This document shows, one piece after another, positions 33,712 to 43,012 of a DNA stretch of 64,000 nt (the first letter of the stretch is position 1; the number at the start of each line of letters is the position of its first letter). This DNA is from Carposina sasakii (lineage: Eukaryota; Arthropoda; Insecta; Lepidoptera; Carposinidae), in assembly GCA_014607495.2 (NCBI GenBank), contig CP053162.1:1302001-1366000 (forward strand), read 5' to 3'. The notes below the pieces were generated by a model. That model did no database searches and was not told the origin of the DNA. It was given only the letters and a program-made list of their open reading frames with translations. A program made the position numbers and the translations under genes.

Positions 33712-34457
33712 ATTTAGTATGTTCCAAACTCTTGCCTCGTCCACATTAAGCTTTTGTAAATTATAATCAAAATATCATCAGCAGAACTGCAAAATCCATA
33801 GCGGGTTATTTTTGAACAATGTTTACATTTTTTTTTTTTTTTACTAAAGATTTGCTAAAAGATTTCCAAGATCAAAAAACTTCATAGCTCCTGTAATTTA
33901 CCCAATCAACCACAGATGTCTTTTGGTTTAAAAAAAAACCGCAAATTGAGAATTTAAAAGGGTTGCTGTGATTGGATGTAACTTGACGGAGATTTTATAA
34001 AAGGCCATTAGACCATTTTATAAAAACCTCATTAGAAAGATTTGCGTGAATTTCAAGCCCATTTGATAATGAAATGGTCTAGTTGGTAATGCCTTGTCAT
34101 AGGTCCTGTTGTTGTGACGTGTTGTTATCTTAATCAGTCAGTGTTGTAATCACGAAATATTGAATTAGCTATGTAACACTTTTTTTTGAAAGGTATTGAA
34201 TTGTTGAAGAATATAAGAAGAAACATAACTATCAAATTATAAAATGTTTTTGGGCTGTTCAAGTATTCATGTCCCTATAAACACGGTGTCTATGTAGTAT
34301 ATTTTTGGTCTTTTCCCTTGAGTGTCAGTGACAGATACCTAGTGGTTTGTTTCCTGTCTAATTCGATTATTATTATTATTTACAATAATATGACAAATTA
34401 TAATATTAATAGTGCACATAAGAATAATTTCTTAACGGCTAAGTGTGATTAAATTAT

Positions 34458-34660
34458 AGCCTCGAGCACACTGGATAAGCGTAGACGTACACTTACGTAG
34501 AGTTATAATGTATGGAACTATATAGGCACGGGCAGACCAGATGCATATGCGTAGACGTAAGCATAGACGTCAAGCGGTGACAGTTCTATACATTAAACTC
34601 AGAGGTACGTGTACGTCTACGCTTACGTGCACGCATACGCATCCGGTGTGCTCGAGCCTT
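34458..34660. mobile_element. CTCGAG hairpin MITE, copy 4
   Basis: The foldback has ends AGCCTCGAGCACACTGGATA and CGCATCCGGTGTGCTCGAGCC. The left arm has lost about 15 bp of the acgt-rich words. It is non-coding. Confidence 0.75.
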
Positions 34661-35235
34661 TATTGTCAACGTTTAATGATACAGGAATAAGTCTCGTACG
34701 TGCAATATTTTTATGATAACTCAGGTTAGAAATCAATGCAGAAATCAATCAATCAAGTAAAGGGCAGAAAGCCATATAAGACCCCCAAAATTAAGTTTAT
34801 TAATAAGATTTAGCTCCTCAGCTTCGGACTTTGCCACTAAATAACCCGTAGTAGCCCTTGCCACAGTGTAGTATCATTAAAGTAGGTCAAGTGTCTCAAT
34901 TTGTTGTTTCTAGGTAGTAACGGAAAGGTTATCCTTGATTTGAGTGCACCTGAAAACCATGTCAGAGATAAGTTTATTTCAAATGAAAATATTATTGAAA
35001 AATACCAAGTCTTAGTAGTACAAAGAAAAAAGCATGAGACAGAAATGGCATAATTACTATGTAGACCAAGTGAAATCTATTCATTTGTGGATATGAAACG
35101 CATCCATAGGATATCTAGGAAAAAGAAGTCTTATCCTTCTCACTTATTTATGTACATTATACATTCAATGGTATGTCGTTATTATGCGAGTATTAAATAT
35201 GTGTTTTTTGTAAAAATATCTAGTTTACATACTGA
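34661..35235. other. Stretch without recognised genes
   Basis: AT-rich DNA with no sustained frame, no inverted ends and no repeat shared with the rest of the window. Confidence 0.4.
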
Positions 35236-35239
35236 TTTG

Positions 35240-35500
35240 ACGGCCGATTGGTGTAGTTGGTAGTGGCCCTGCCTGCGACGCCATAGGTCCTGGGTTCGAA
35301 TCCCGGTAGGTGCAAACATTGATGTGATGAATATCGATGTTTGTTTCCGAGTCATGGATGTTTATATACTTATCTGTGTATTTATATACCGTTGCTTAGT
35401 ACCCACGACACAAGACCTTAGGGATCTTAGTGTGGGACTAGGTCAATGTGTTGTGAAATGTGTGAACATTTATTTATTATTTATTTATTTATTTATATTT
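35240..35500 (+). repeat. tRNA-derived SINE, second family
   Basis: It starts acggccgattggtgtagttg (A-box type) and has the B box GGTTCGAATCCCGGTAGG, then a body (acgacacaagaccttaggga, gtgggactagg) and a (TTTA)n tail at about 35468-35498. The tRNA-like head has no proper anticodon arm, so it is a SINE, not a tRNA gene. A diverged copy is at 56225-56470. Confidence 0.75.
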
Positions 35501-36312
35501 ACACTGTGACCCTACCCAAGTTAATAGTTCTATCAACTACGTATGCCGGGATAAGGCCGGGAATAAATTATGGAATTTACGTGAGCGCCCCGATAGCGCC
35601 GACCTTTATAGATTAACATAATAATGACCACTGCGCAGAAGTGTCAGATTTTACGCAGGCAGGTAGGATTTTGGCTTGTTGTATGGGCAAAGAGAATTTA
35701 TATGAGAAGGATTTCCGCGGGTGATCCGTTTCCAGTTTTATGTTGTGATTGACGTCTGTTTAAAATTATATGCTGTGGATAGTTTAAACATAAAAGTAAT
35801 GAGAGAAATGAAAGAGAGTGAAATGAGATGGAACGGCAATAGATACATACATATACATATAGACATGTCTGTGTTTCCGAAATTGGGTAGCCATAACTGC
35901 AATTACATAAAGGAAATCGCAAAGCCTCGTTTGAATATGTTTATAATTATTTATTAAGGTTGGCTTATGGTAACATAACAATAAGTGTGCATTTTACTCG
36001 TATATTATAAAACTAGTAATTTGAACCTAGATTATCGTTACACCAATTACTTACGTTTACTATGAAGTACTCGTAGTTAGTAAAACCGTTATTAAAACTA
36101 AAGTAAGTATTTAAAACGCATGTTAACTAACAGGTTATAAGCTAACCACTGATCAAAAACAAAACATACATAACTCGCATATACGCCTCAGCAGATTTCC
36201 TGCTGTATATACCCCGAATACTATATGTCTTTATAACTCATGGTTAAACTTAATCGGATTATCTATAGGTTACCTGCGAACCGTAATTTAAATTAACTGG
36301 TCTGTTAACCTT

Positions 36313-36705
36313 TTGTATGACCATTCGTTAAGGAACCAGCTCTACAATTCCGCTAAATTTTCCAACCGAAACGCAGTTGAAACGAAGCGATATTTACTTG
36401 CCGCTGGAGTACTGAAGTATATTTTAGCGCGTAGCTGTCGCGGGTATGACACAATAATAAAAATAGGTACATATGTCTTTGACGTGCTGAATTGTATTTG
36501 ATAACGTCACCATAAGGTAGTTACCGCTTCGCTACGTGCGTCTACAAAGAGTTCCAGCAAAGCGATAGCGAAAATTGTACAATATTCGCCTTGAAATGTC
36601 AAAGTTCCTTTGAAATTAATTTTACGTTATACGAATTTGACAAGCAATCAGCGATTTTTGTACAATTTTCGCTATCGCTTTGCTTTTGCTAGTAAGGTAA
36701 TTAGG
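36313..36705. repeat. Diverged MITE material with an internal foldback
   Basis: The words tttaacgcgt-like gtagctgtcgcgggtatgac and gataacgtcaccataaggta relate it to the 25046 MITE. Within it, AAAGCGATAGCGAAAATTGT (from 36557) is complemented at about 36655-36685, forming a foldback of roughly 130 bp. Confidence 0.45.
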
Positions 36706-37172
36706 GGCCTTTCTGTTCGTAACAGCTAAAAATTTTAAGAGAATGAGAGGGCAGTATATTCGAGTAATACGTAGATATTGGGTTAAGACGGGATTTGCTA
36801 ATTCAGATATATGATTTCGAGTTCTATGCTCATAATAATTGATAAATACAGGACAAGGTTATTTGGATGTATTACAATACAAATTATACTTACTAGCGGT
36901 TGACTGCAGCTTCATATACATTCTTGTGAGATGAGTTCACACATTTTAAGGTACGCTTTATCCTGGGATAACAAGTCCAGTCAGACCGGGATCATGTAAA
37001 CAGGCTAATAATGTTAATAGTATTGTAGCAAGTGTCATGAGCGTAAATGAGCTTTCTTTGTGGGACTATTGTATAGCTACTATTTGCCCCATTCTTTGTT
37101 TAGAAGCTTCCCCCGAACACCCGCGCAAATGCTATACTATTTGATTCTATTTATTGTATATAAACAAATATC

Positions 37173-37278
37173 AGTGGGGTAAGCACGAACTCTTTGATGC
37201 GGCGTAACGCTAGCTAGTAAAATCTATGTGATTTGACAGTTGGACGATAGCGTCGAGAGGTTCGTGCTTTTACCCCTC
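37173..37278. mobile_element. Short MITE, AGTGGGGTAAGCACGAAC ends, copy 1
   Basis: The inverted ends AGTGGGGTAAGCACGAAC and GTTCGTGCTTTTACCCCT bracket 106 bp containing ggcgtaacgctagct. A second copy is at 51273-51392. It is non-coding. Confidence 0.65.
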
Positions 37279-37415
37279 AGGTCTGTTCTTTTCTACTGCA
37301 CGGAGGGAGACGTTGCATTAAGCGGTGTAGAACGATATCCTGCTTCCGATATAAAAGCAAACCTGCTTTTTAATCTCACGGTCATACAACTACACAGGGC
37401 ATCACTCAGGCGATA

Positions 37416-38268
37416 GGACGCCACCAAAGCGGAAATGAGATGAGCGGAGAGTAGATTTTTGTAATAATAAATAGAATTTCATTGCTAGAGCTGAGCGGAG
37501 ACGAGATGTGTGAATGACGAAATTCTATTGGTTCTTCGAAATTTGATAGAAAATTTATATGAAATTGTGGACATGCCTATTATGTATTGAATTAGTATAT
37601 TTCTATTATTGATTGGTAAATTTACATTTTGATTAAGGATTAATTTCTGTTGTTATTTATTGTTAAATTGACATTTTTTATTGGAATTATTTACAACTAA
37701 TTATTGCCTGCTTGATGTTGAATTGTATTGAATAAAAATTTGCATGTCAGATATGACGAAATATGTAGAACGCTTGCTGTAAATACAAATAATAACATGT
37801 ATATATACATACAGGGTGTTTTTTTGTGGCCACCTTTAACGAAGGGTACGTACTCAATACACCAAATAAAGTAAGTTTATGCCAAAAAAAATGCTGGGAA
37901 TTTTTTTTTTTTTAAATTTTTTAATTACTTGATCTGACGAAATTTATAGTGTCTAGTGTTTATGTTAGTTTTTTTATAGACAGATATTAATTATTTCTCG
38001 TGAAAAAATCTTGTTACGCGCGTCTATGTGCATTTATGCAGAAAAACGCAGTCTATTTACTCAACTTTGGACCCTAATATTTTGGAAACCAGAAACTTCC
38101 CAGGTATGCTTCCATGGAGAAAAATGATCGTGATGATGAGGAGATTCCGTAGTTTTCGGGAACGTTGACGACCAAAAATCACTCTGTATATTTGAGCAAA
38201 TAAACATATTGATTGATTGTTAAAAAAATCTTTTCTACGCTCGTCTGGTCTCCGCTTTGGTTGTGTCC
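37416..38268. mobile_element. Outer DNA transposon interrupted by a family 2 MITE
   Basis: The left end GGACGCCACCAAAGCGGAAA continues to gagatgagcggagagtag. The right end is its diverged complement (ctacgctcgtctggtctccg, ctttggttgtgtcc). Removing the 375-bp inner MITE (37812-38186) leaves about 480 bp. No transposase frame is seen and the target duplication is not clear. Confidence 0.55.
37812..38186 (-). mobile_element. MITE family 2, complete copy nested in 37416-38268
   Basis: It starts CAGGGTGTTTTTTTGTGGCC after TA and ends AATCACTCTG before TA. It carries the family blocks in full. TA on both sides and the sharp borders show insertion after the outer element. Confidence 0.8.
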
Positions 38269-39036
38269 GCACTATAAGCTAGCAAATTGTCAGTCACCTA
38301 CTCATCATAATATCTGTCCCGATATGCTAAACGTGGCTATGGCATCTCCTTTACGATCCTGCAGCTCTACCTACCTAATTTCAAGAACATAGCCATGTAA
38401 ATGTATTCTTATGGATCCAAGGGGTAAAAATAAATAGGTAAGAACAAAAATCAACGTTTTATATTTAGTACACACAGAGAAAACTTAAACTAACACTTAT
38501 GACCTAATTCTAAGACCTAACCCGCCCTACAATGACCGTCGCCTAGTATACGTCCGTACCGAGCCAATGCGCCACCAAAAGTGAAGTCCGGAACACACCG
38601 AACACAGGTCTCGAACGTCGTCCATCCGCATGGCGCTCACGTCGGTAGTGACGTAGCAAGGTAAAGGTGGTGCCATCTTTATTCTTTCGACAAAAGTATA
38701 ATATGTACGAGTATGTGTATACCAAATATATGCGAAATACTTTTATTTATCGATCGTGTGACTCCTACAATCGGCGTTTCAAGGGCATTGATTTGTTTAA
38801 TACAAAATGTAATATCTATAATAGTAAAATCATTGCGGCCCTTGATGAATGTTGATTGTGGGGGTTTCATAGATTCAGTATGATGTGTTGTGTGGTTGGA
38901 GCTTCAATGTTTTTTCTGTGTTTTTATTGGTAGACACTTTGCTGGTGTATGTGCTACTTATGAATTGTAAATATATTTGTGTAATAGTACTGTTTGTGTC
39001 TCACGAAAATAATAAAAATAAAATAAAATACCTATA
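38269..39036. other. Stretch without recognised genes
   Basis: Mixed composition. The segment 38330-38400 has the recurring ggctatggcatctcc / agaacatagcc wording of a diffuse low-copy repeat. No gene is visible. Confidence 0.4.
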
Positions 39037-39260
39037 CAGGGTGTAACAAAAAGGGTATGTTAAGCGAAAAGCTACGTAAATAGCCCACTATAGAGAACCT
39101 ACCCACAAAATTCGAGACTCGAAATCACATGCTTATTTTTCTTGATAGTTTGGAGAATTTTTAAATATCTCAGGAATTTTCATACAATCTTGAAAAATAA
39201 ACATATGATTTCGAGTCTCAAATTTTGTGGATAGGTTCACTACAGTGGGCTATTTACGTA
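39037..39260. mobile_element. MITE family 1, left part, split by a LOA insertion
   Basis: It runs from the end cagggtgtaacaaaaagggt to gtgggctatttacgta. The missing 40 bases of the right end resume at 45441 (gctatttacgtagcttttcg to caccctgtata). The hairpin was whole before the LOA element arrived. Confidence 0.85.
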
Positions 39261-39280
39261 TGGTATGGTATGGTATGGTA
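39261..39280 (-). repeat. (TACCA)4 3' tail of the LOA element
   Basis: Four pentanucleotide units replace a poly(A) tail at the 3' end, directly against the target duplication. Short tandem tails are known from I- and LOA-group elements and would arise during target-primed reverse transcription. Confidence 0.85.
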
Positions 39281-39343
39281 GAACGGGCTTGTTTCCGCAA
39301 CTCGACGTCTGTGCGCCTATTTTGCGTAAGGGTGGTGTGCTCT

Positions 39344-42300
39344 CTACTCGAGCCAGCCTATCTCCTCCAGGAATCCTAGCAGCCTTTTCAGGTTGCCCAA
39401 AGTCTCGCTAAGCGAGCCTGGAGAACCGAGATATTTTGCCCGGTACGGGGCCACTTCTCTGCAGCGCAGCAGCAGATGGGCGGCTGTCTCTTCTTCCTCC
39501 ATGCAGGCTCTGCACAGGGGGCTGTCTGTAACACCTAATGTGGATAGGTGTTTGTTGAAGGCTCCATGACCTGTAATAATACTGGTTATCAGTCTCAGTT
39601 GGGGTTTATTCAACTGTATTAGCTTCTTTGACAGTCGGCCGCAAATTTGAGGTAAGGCCTCTTTTGCTTGTCGACAGTCCTCTTGACTGAACCAGTGTGC
39701 ATTATGCTGTTCGCCAGTCCTAGCTCTCAGCAAGGTCCTGGCGATGCCTGCGGGGGCTGGTATGATGGGCTCCGGACCTATGGCTGTAAGGTCCGAACCT
39801 TGTCTGGCCAGCGCGTCCGCAGAGTCATTACCTCTCGAGCCGCTGTGGCCTTTGATCCACTGCAGTGTGAGACGGTTGTATCTACATACCTCTGTTAGTC
39901 GGCGGTGGCAGTCGTAGACGAGCCCCGAGGTAACAGTGTTGCTGTTTAACGCCTGTAGGACTGCCCTACTGTCCGAGAGGATTCTGATGCCTTGGTCAGT
40001 TACCTCTCTGGCTATTATGGCTGTAGCTGCCTGTGAGATCGCGAAGCACTCGGCCTGGAAGACCGTGTTGTAGTATCCCAAAGGTGTGGCGACTCTGACC
40101 TGCAAGTCCTCGGAGAATACTCCTGACCCCGTCCCAGAGTCTGTTTTGGACCCGTCCGTGAATATCCTAAGTTCATTCAAGTTCAGGCCTTCGAAGTCGT
40201 CATTCTCGTGCAACTGGATTTTATATTTTTTATCAAATACCCACTTTTTGGGGATCCTGTCGCTGGGTGCCCTGAGTATCGGTAAATCCTCATAGGCCTC
40301 CGTGAGAATGGTTGTGTGAGCCGTACCGCTCTCTTTCCAGAGTTCTAAGGACCTGAGGCGTACCGCTGAAGACGCTGCTTCCTGTTTGATAAACAGATGG
40401 AGTGGCGGTAGGCTTAGCATGGCCTCCAGAGCTGCAGTAGGAGCTGTCCTCATACAGCCTGTTGTCGCCGTGCAAGCTAGTCTTTGAAATTTCTGTAGTT
40501 TGCTTATGCATGTCACTAGCTTGCATCTAGGCCACCATACTAGAGCGCCGTAACACAGCAGGGGACGTATCACCGCCGTGTACAGCCACAGTATGTTCTT
40601 GGGGGTAAGACCCCATCGTTTGCCAATCATCCTGCGGCATTGCCATAGGGCTATGCTAGCTTTGTCTATCTTATTATCTACATGACTGCCCCAGTTGAGT
40701 TTGTGGTCTAGTATAACCCCAAGGTATTTAACCTCCTGTGACAGCTGTAGTGTGGTCCCGAAGAGCTTCGGCATGTGGTAGTTGCCGAGACTGCGTTTGT
40801 GTGTGAACATCACCGTTTCCGTTTTGTTTGGGTTAACGGTCAACTCATACCTGGTACACCACCCCTCCACGATGCGCATTGCTGCCTGTGTGAGGTCGCA
40901 TACTAAACTGGCGTTCTTGCCGGTTATCAGGATGGTAAGGTCATCGGCATAGCCGATTGTATAGAAGTGGTGAGCGTTAAGGGTCGTGATTAGGCTGTTG
41001 ACCACCATGTTCCAAAGAAGCGGTGAAAGAACCCCTCCTTGCGGACAGCCCTTGGCCACCAGCGCCACCGTTGGGTCGTCCTTAAACCTTACCGTTCTTT
41101 GTCTGAGCATATTTGTGATCCAGCCAGTTAGTACAGACGAGACTCCATGACGGATCAGTGCGGTCTCTATGCTCGTAAAGTTAGTCTTGTCGAAGGCTCC
41201 TTCAATATCGATGAAGGTGCCCATACAAATGACTTTGTCTATTAGCGCTTCTTCTATTTTGCGTACCACCAGGTGTAAAGCTGACTCAGTGGATTTACCT
41301 GCTGTATAAGCGTGTTGGTTGCCGTGCATCGGTGTCTTGATCAGCTCGTTGTCCCTCAGCTCCCTTTCACACAGTCTTTCCAGTGTTTTAACGAGAAACG
41401 AGGTTAAGCTAATTGGTCTGAACGCCTTGGCGTTCGTGTAGTCGCCCTTGCCTGGCTTTGGGATAAAGATAACACTTACCTCTCTCCAGGCTTTCGGGAT
41501 GTATCTGTATGCCAGACACGCCCGCAAGATAGTTTTAAGGATTGCGGTCAGTCTAGGTCCCCCCCATTGAAGAAGAGCCGGGAACACTCCGTCCGGACCT
41601 GCCGCTTTAAATGGCTGAAAGCTTTTTATAGCCCAGCTGAGCTTCTCATGTGTTACTATCTTGCGGGCGTAGTCCCAGCATTGTAAGGTAGGTGTGGTGT
41701 GGGTTTCGGGCCACGTTACCTTTTGCACTATTTTACATCCCGGAAAATGAGTCTCCAGTAGAATTTGCTGGGCCTCATGGGGTGTTTGCGTATAGCTGCC
41801 ATCAGGTTTACGGAGGTTGCCTACATCTGTTTGAGTTTGTTTAGAGAGTACCTTCCTTACCCGATTCGCTTGTTCGAATGAAGAGATACTGTCGCAGAAT
41901 TTTCTCCACGATGCTGTACTCTTATGTCTGATCTTTTTCTTGTATTTGGATTTGGCCTCATAGTACAAGTCCCAGTCCCAGTCTGCTGATGTGTTCATTG
42001 CCCTGTTCAGCCTTCTTCTGACCACCCTTCTCAAGCGTTCAAGTTCGGGTCCCCACCATTTGTGGTTACCTGGCGGGTGCGCAGGAGAAGCGGTCAACGG
42101 GCAGGACACTTCGTAGCTGTCAATGATAGTTTTAGATAACAGACAAACCTGCTCTTCTATCTGTTGTACGTTCTCGATCCTCGCTGGAATGGGCACCGCT
42201 TGAAGTCCGTTTGCCAGTTTCGTTATGTACATGGCTTTATCGGTCTTACGCGGGTGCCTGCGGGGAGTAGTGGGGGGTATGTTTACCTGTAAATCACATC

Positions 42301-43012
42301 GTAGCCACCTGTGATCCGAGCACGATGCCTCATCAGATACGTGCCAGTTCGTGGTGTACTCTCTCAGCCTGTCTGTTGCCAGGGTGAGGTCGATGATTGT
42401 CTGGCTCCTCCTAGTGACAAAGGTGGGCCTCGAACCTGTGTTTAAGATATTAAGGTTTGTAGTAAGAAGATATTCAACTAAGGCGTTACCTCTGTTGTTG
42501 CTTCTGTCCATGCCCCAGAGAGTATGGTGTGCATTTGTGTCGGAGGCCACCAGCAGTTCCAGGCCTGCTCTTTCGCAATAGGTGATGAGCCTCGCCAGGT
42601 CGTGGGGTGGCAGTTCTTCGTTATCCGGCATGTAAGCCGAGGCGACGACTATCTCCGACATGTTCTCAATGTGTGGTAGTTGTATTTTTATTGCTTGGAC
42701 GTCTCTGGAACAGAATTCTGTTAGTGACTGCCCAACAATATTGTTGGTAATGTAGATACATGTTCTTGGCGTAGTAACATCATTAGTAACAAACAGCTTA
42801 CCTCCTAAGTTGGAGAGACCACATATACGGCCTGTCCTGATCCAAGGTTCTTGGATCAGGACGACAGCTGTGTGGTTAACCTCCAGCCATCTGCGCAGTT
42901 GTGTTGTTGCGGCGGTGCAGTGCTGGAGGTTAGTCTGCAGCACCTTAATGAAGGAAGGGGTGCCCGCCATCGGTGGATAGCAGCCCCTCGTCCTCCTCTG
43001 TGCAGTCGTCAA
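39344..43012 (-). CDS. LOA ORF2: endonuclease-reverse transcriptase-RNase H (1222 aa)
   Basis: This protein nicks DNA and reverse-transcribes the element RNA at the nick. The N-terminal APE-type endonuclease (about 20-240) shows NLQHC, QEPW (E55), SDTNAHH (D158) and CSDH (D233, H234). The reverse transcriptase (about 505-770) has IFIPKPGKGDYTNAKAFRPI, FIDIEGAFD (D602), CPQGGVLSPLLWN and YADD (688-691). RNase H follows (about 948-1075) with FTDGS (D953), E988, LSDS (D1014) and GHSG..ND (D1063). A CCHC finger ends it (C1167, C1170, H1179, C1184). There are no stops and all catalytic residues are present. The start at 43012 overlaps ORF1 by 68 bp in another frame; the next Met (M15, at 42970) is an alternative. 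RNase H after RT separates it from R1 and Jockey elements. Confidence 0.93.
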   Translation of the reverse strand: MTTAQRRTRGCYPPMAGTPSFIKVLQTNLQHCTAATTQLRRWLEVNHTAVVLIQEPWIRTGRICGLSNLGGKLFVTNDVTTPRTCIYITNNIVGQSLTEFCSRDVQAIKIQLPHIENMSEIVVASAYMPDNEELPPHDLARLITYCERAGLELLVASDTNAHHTLWGMDRSNNRGNALVEYLLTTNLNILNTGSRPTFVTRRSQTIIDLTLATDRLREYTTNWHVSDEASCSDHRWLRCDLQVNIPPTTPRRHPRKTDKAMYITKLANGLQAVPIPARIENVQQIEEQVCLLSKTIIDSYEVSCPLTASPAHPPGNHKWWGPELERLRRVVRRRLNRAMNTSADWDWDLYYEAKSKYKKKIRHKSTASWRKFCDSISSFEQANRVRKVLSKQTQTDVGNLRKPDGSYTQTPHEAQQILLETHFPGCKIVQKVTWPETHTTPTLQCWDYARKIVTHEKLSWAIKSFQPFKAAGPDGVFPALLQWGGPRLTAILKTILRACLAYRYIPKAWREVSVIFIPKPGKGDYTNAKAFRPISLTSFLVKTLERLCERELRDNELIKTPMHGNQHAYTAGKSTESALHLVVRKIEEALIDKVICMGTFIDIEGAFDKTNFTSIETALIRHGVSSVLTGWITNMLRQRTVRFKDDPTVALVAKGCPQGGVLSPLLWNMVVNSLITTLNAHHFYTIGYADDLTILITGKNASLVCDLTQAAMRIVEGWCTRYELTVNPNKTETVMFTHKRSLGNYHMPKLFGTTLQLSQEVKYLGVILDHKLNWGSHVDNKIDKASIALWQCRRMIGKRWGLTPKNILWLYTAVIRPLLCYGALVWWPRCKLVTCISKLQKFQRLACTATTGCMRTAPTAALEAMLSLPPLHLFIKQEAASSAVRLRSLELWKESGTAHTTILTEAYEDLPILRAPSDRIPKKWVFDKKYKIQLHENDDFEGLNLNELRIFTDGSKTDSGTGSGVFSEDLQVRVATPLGYYNTVFQAECFAISQAATAIIAREVTDQGIRILSDSRAVLQALNSNTVTSGLVYDCHRRLTEVCRYNRLTLQWIKGHSGSRGNDSADALARQGSDLTAIGPEPIIPAPAGIARTLLRARTGEQHNAHWFSQEDCRQAKEALPQICGRLSKKLIQLNKPQLRLITSIITGHGAFNKHLSTLGVTDSPLCRACMEEEETAAHLLLRCREVAPYRAKYLGSPGSLSETLGNLKRLLGFLEEIGWLE

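Noticed and set aside
35240..35320. A tRNA gene (ggtgtagttgg and GGTTCGAATCC)
   Set aside because: It has no acceptor stem or normal anticodon arm, and a SINE body and (TTTA)n tail follow.
35868..35930. Recurring words such as ttcccgaaatggggtagcca (also near 11310, 23680, 33090, 38380)
   Set aside because: They are probably pieces of one diffuse LINE-derived repeat, but I could not set borders for any copy, so they are not listed as features.
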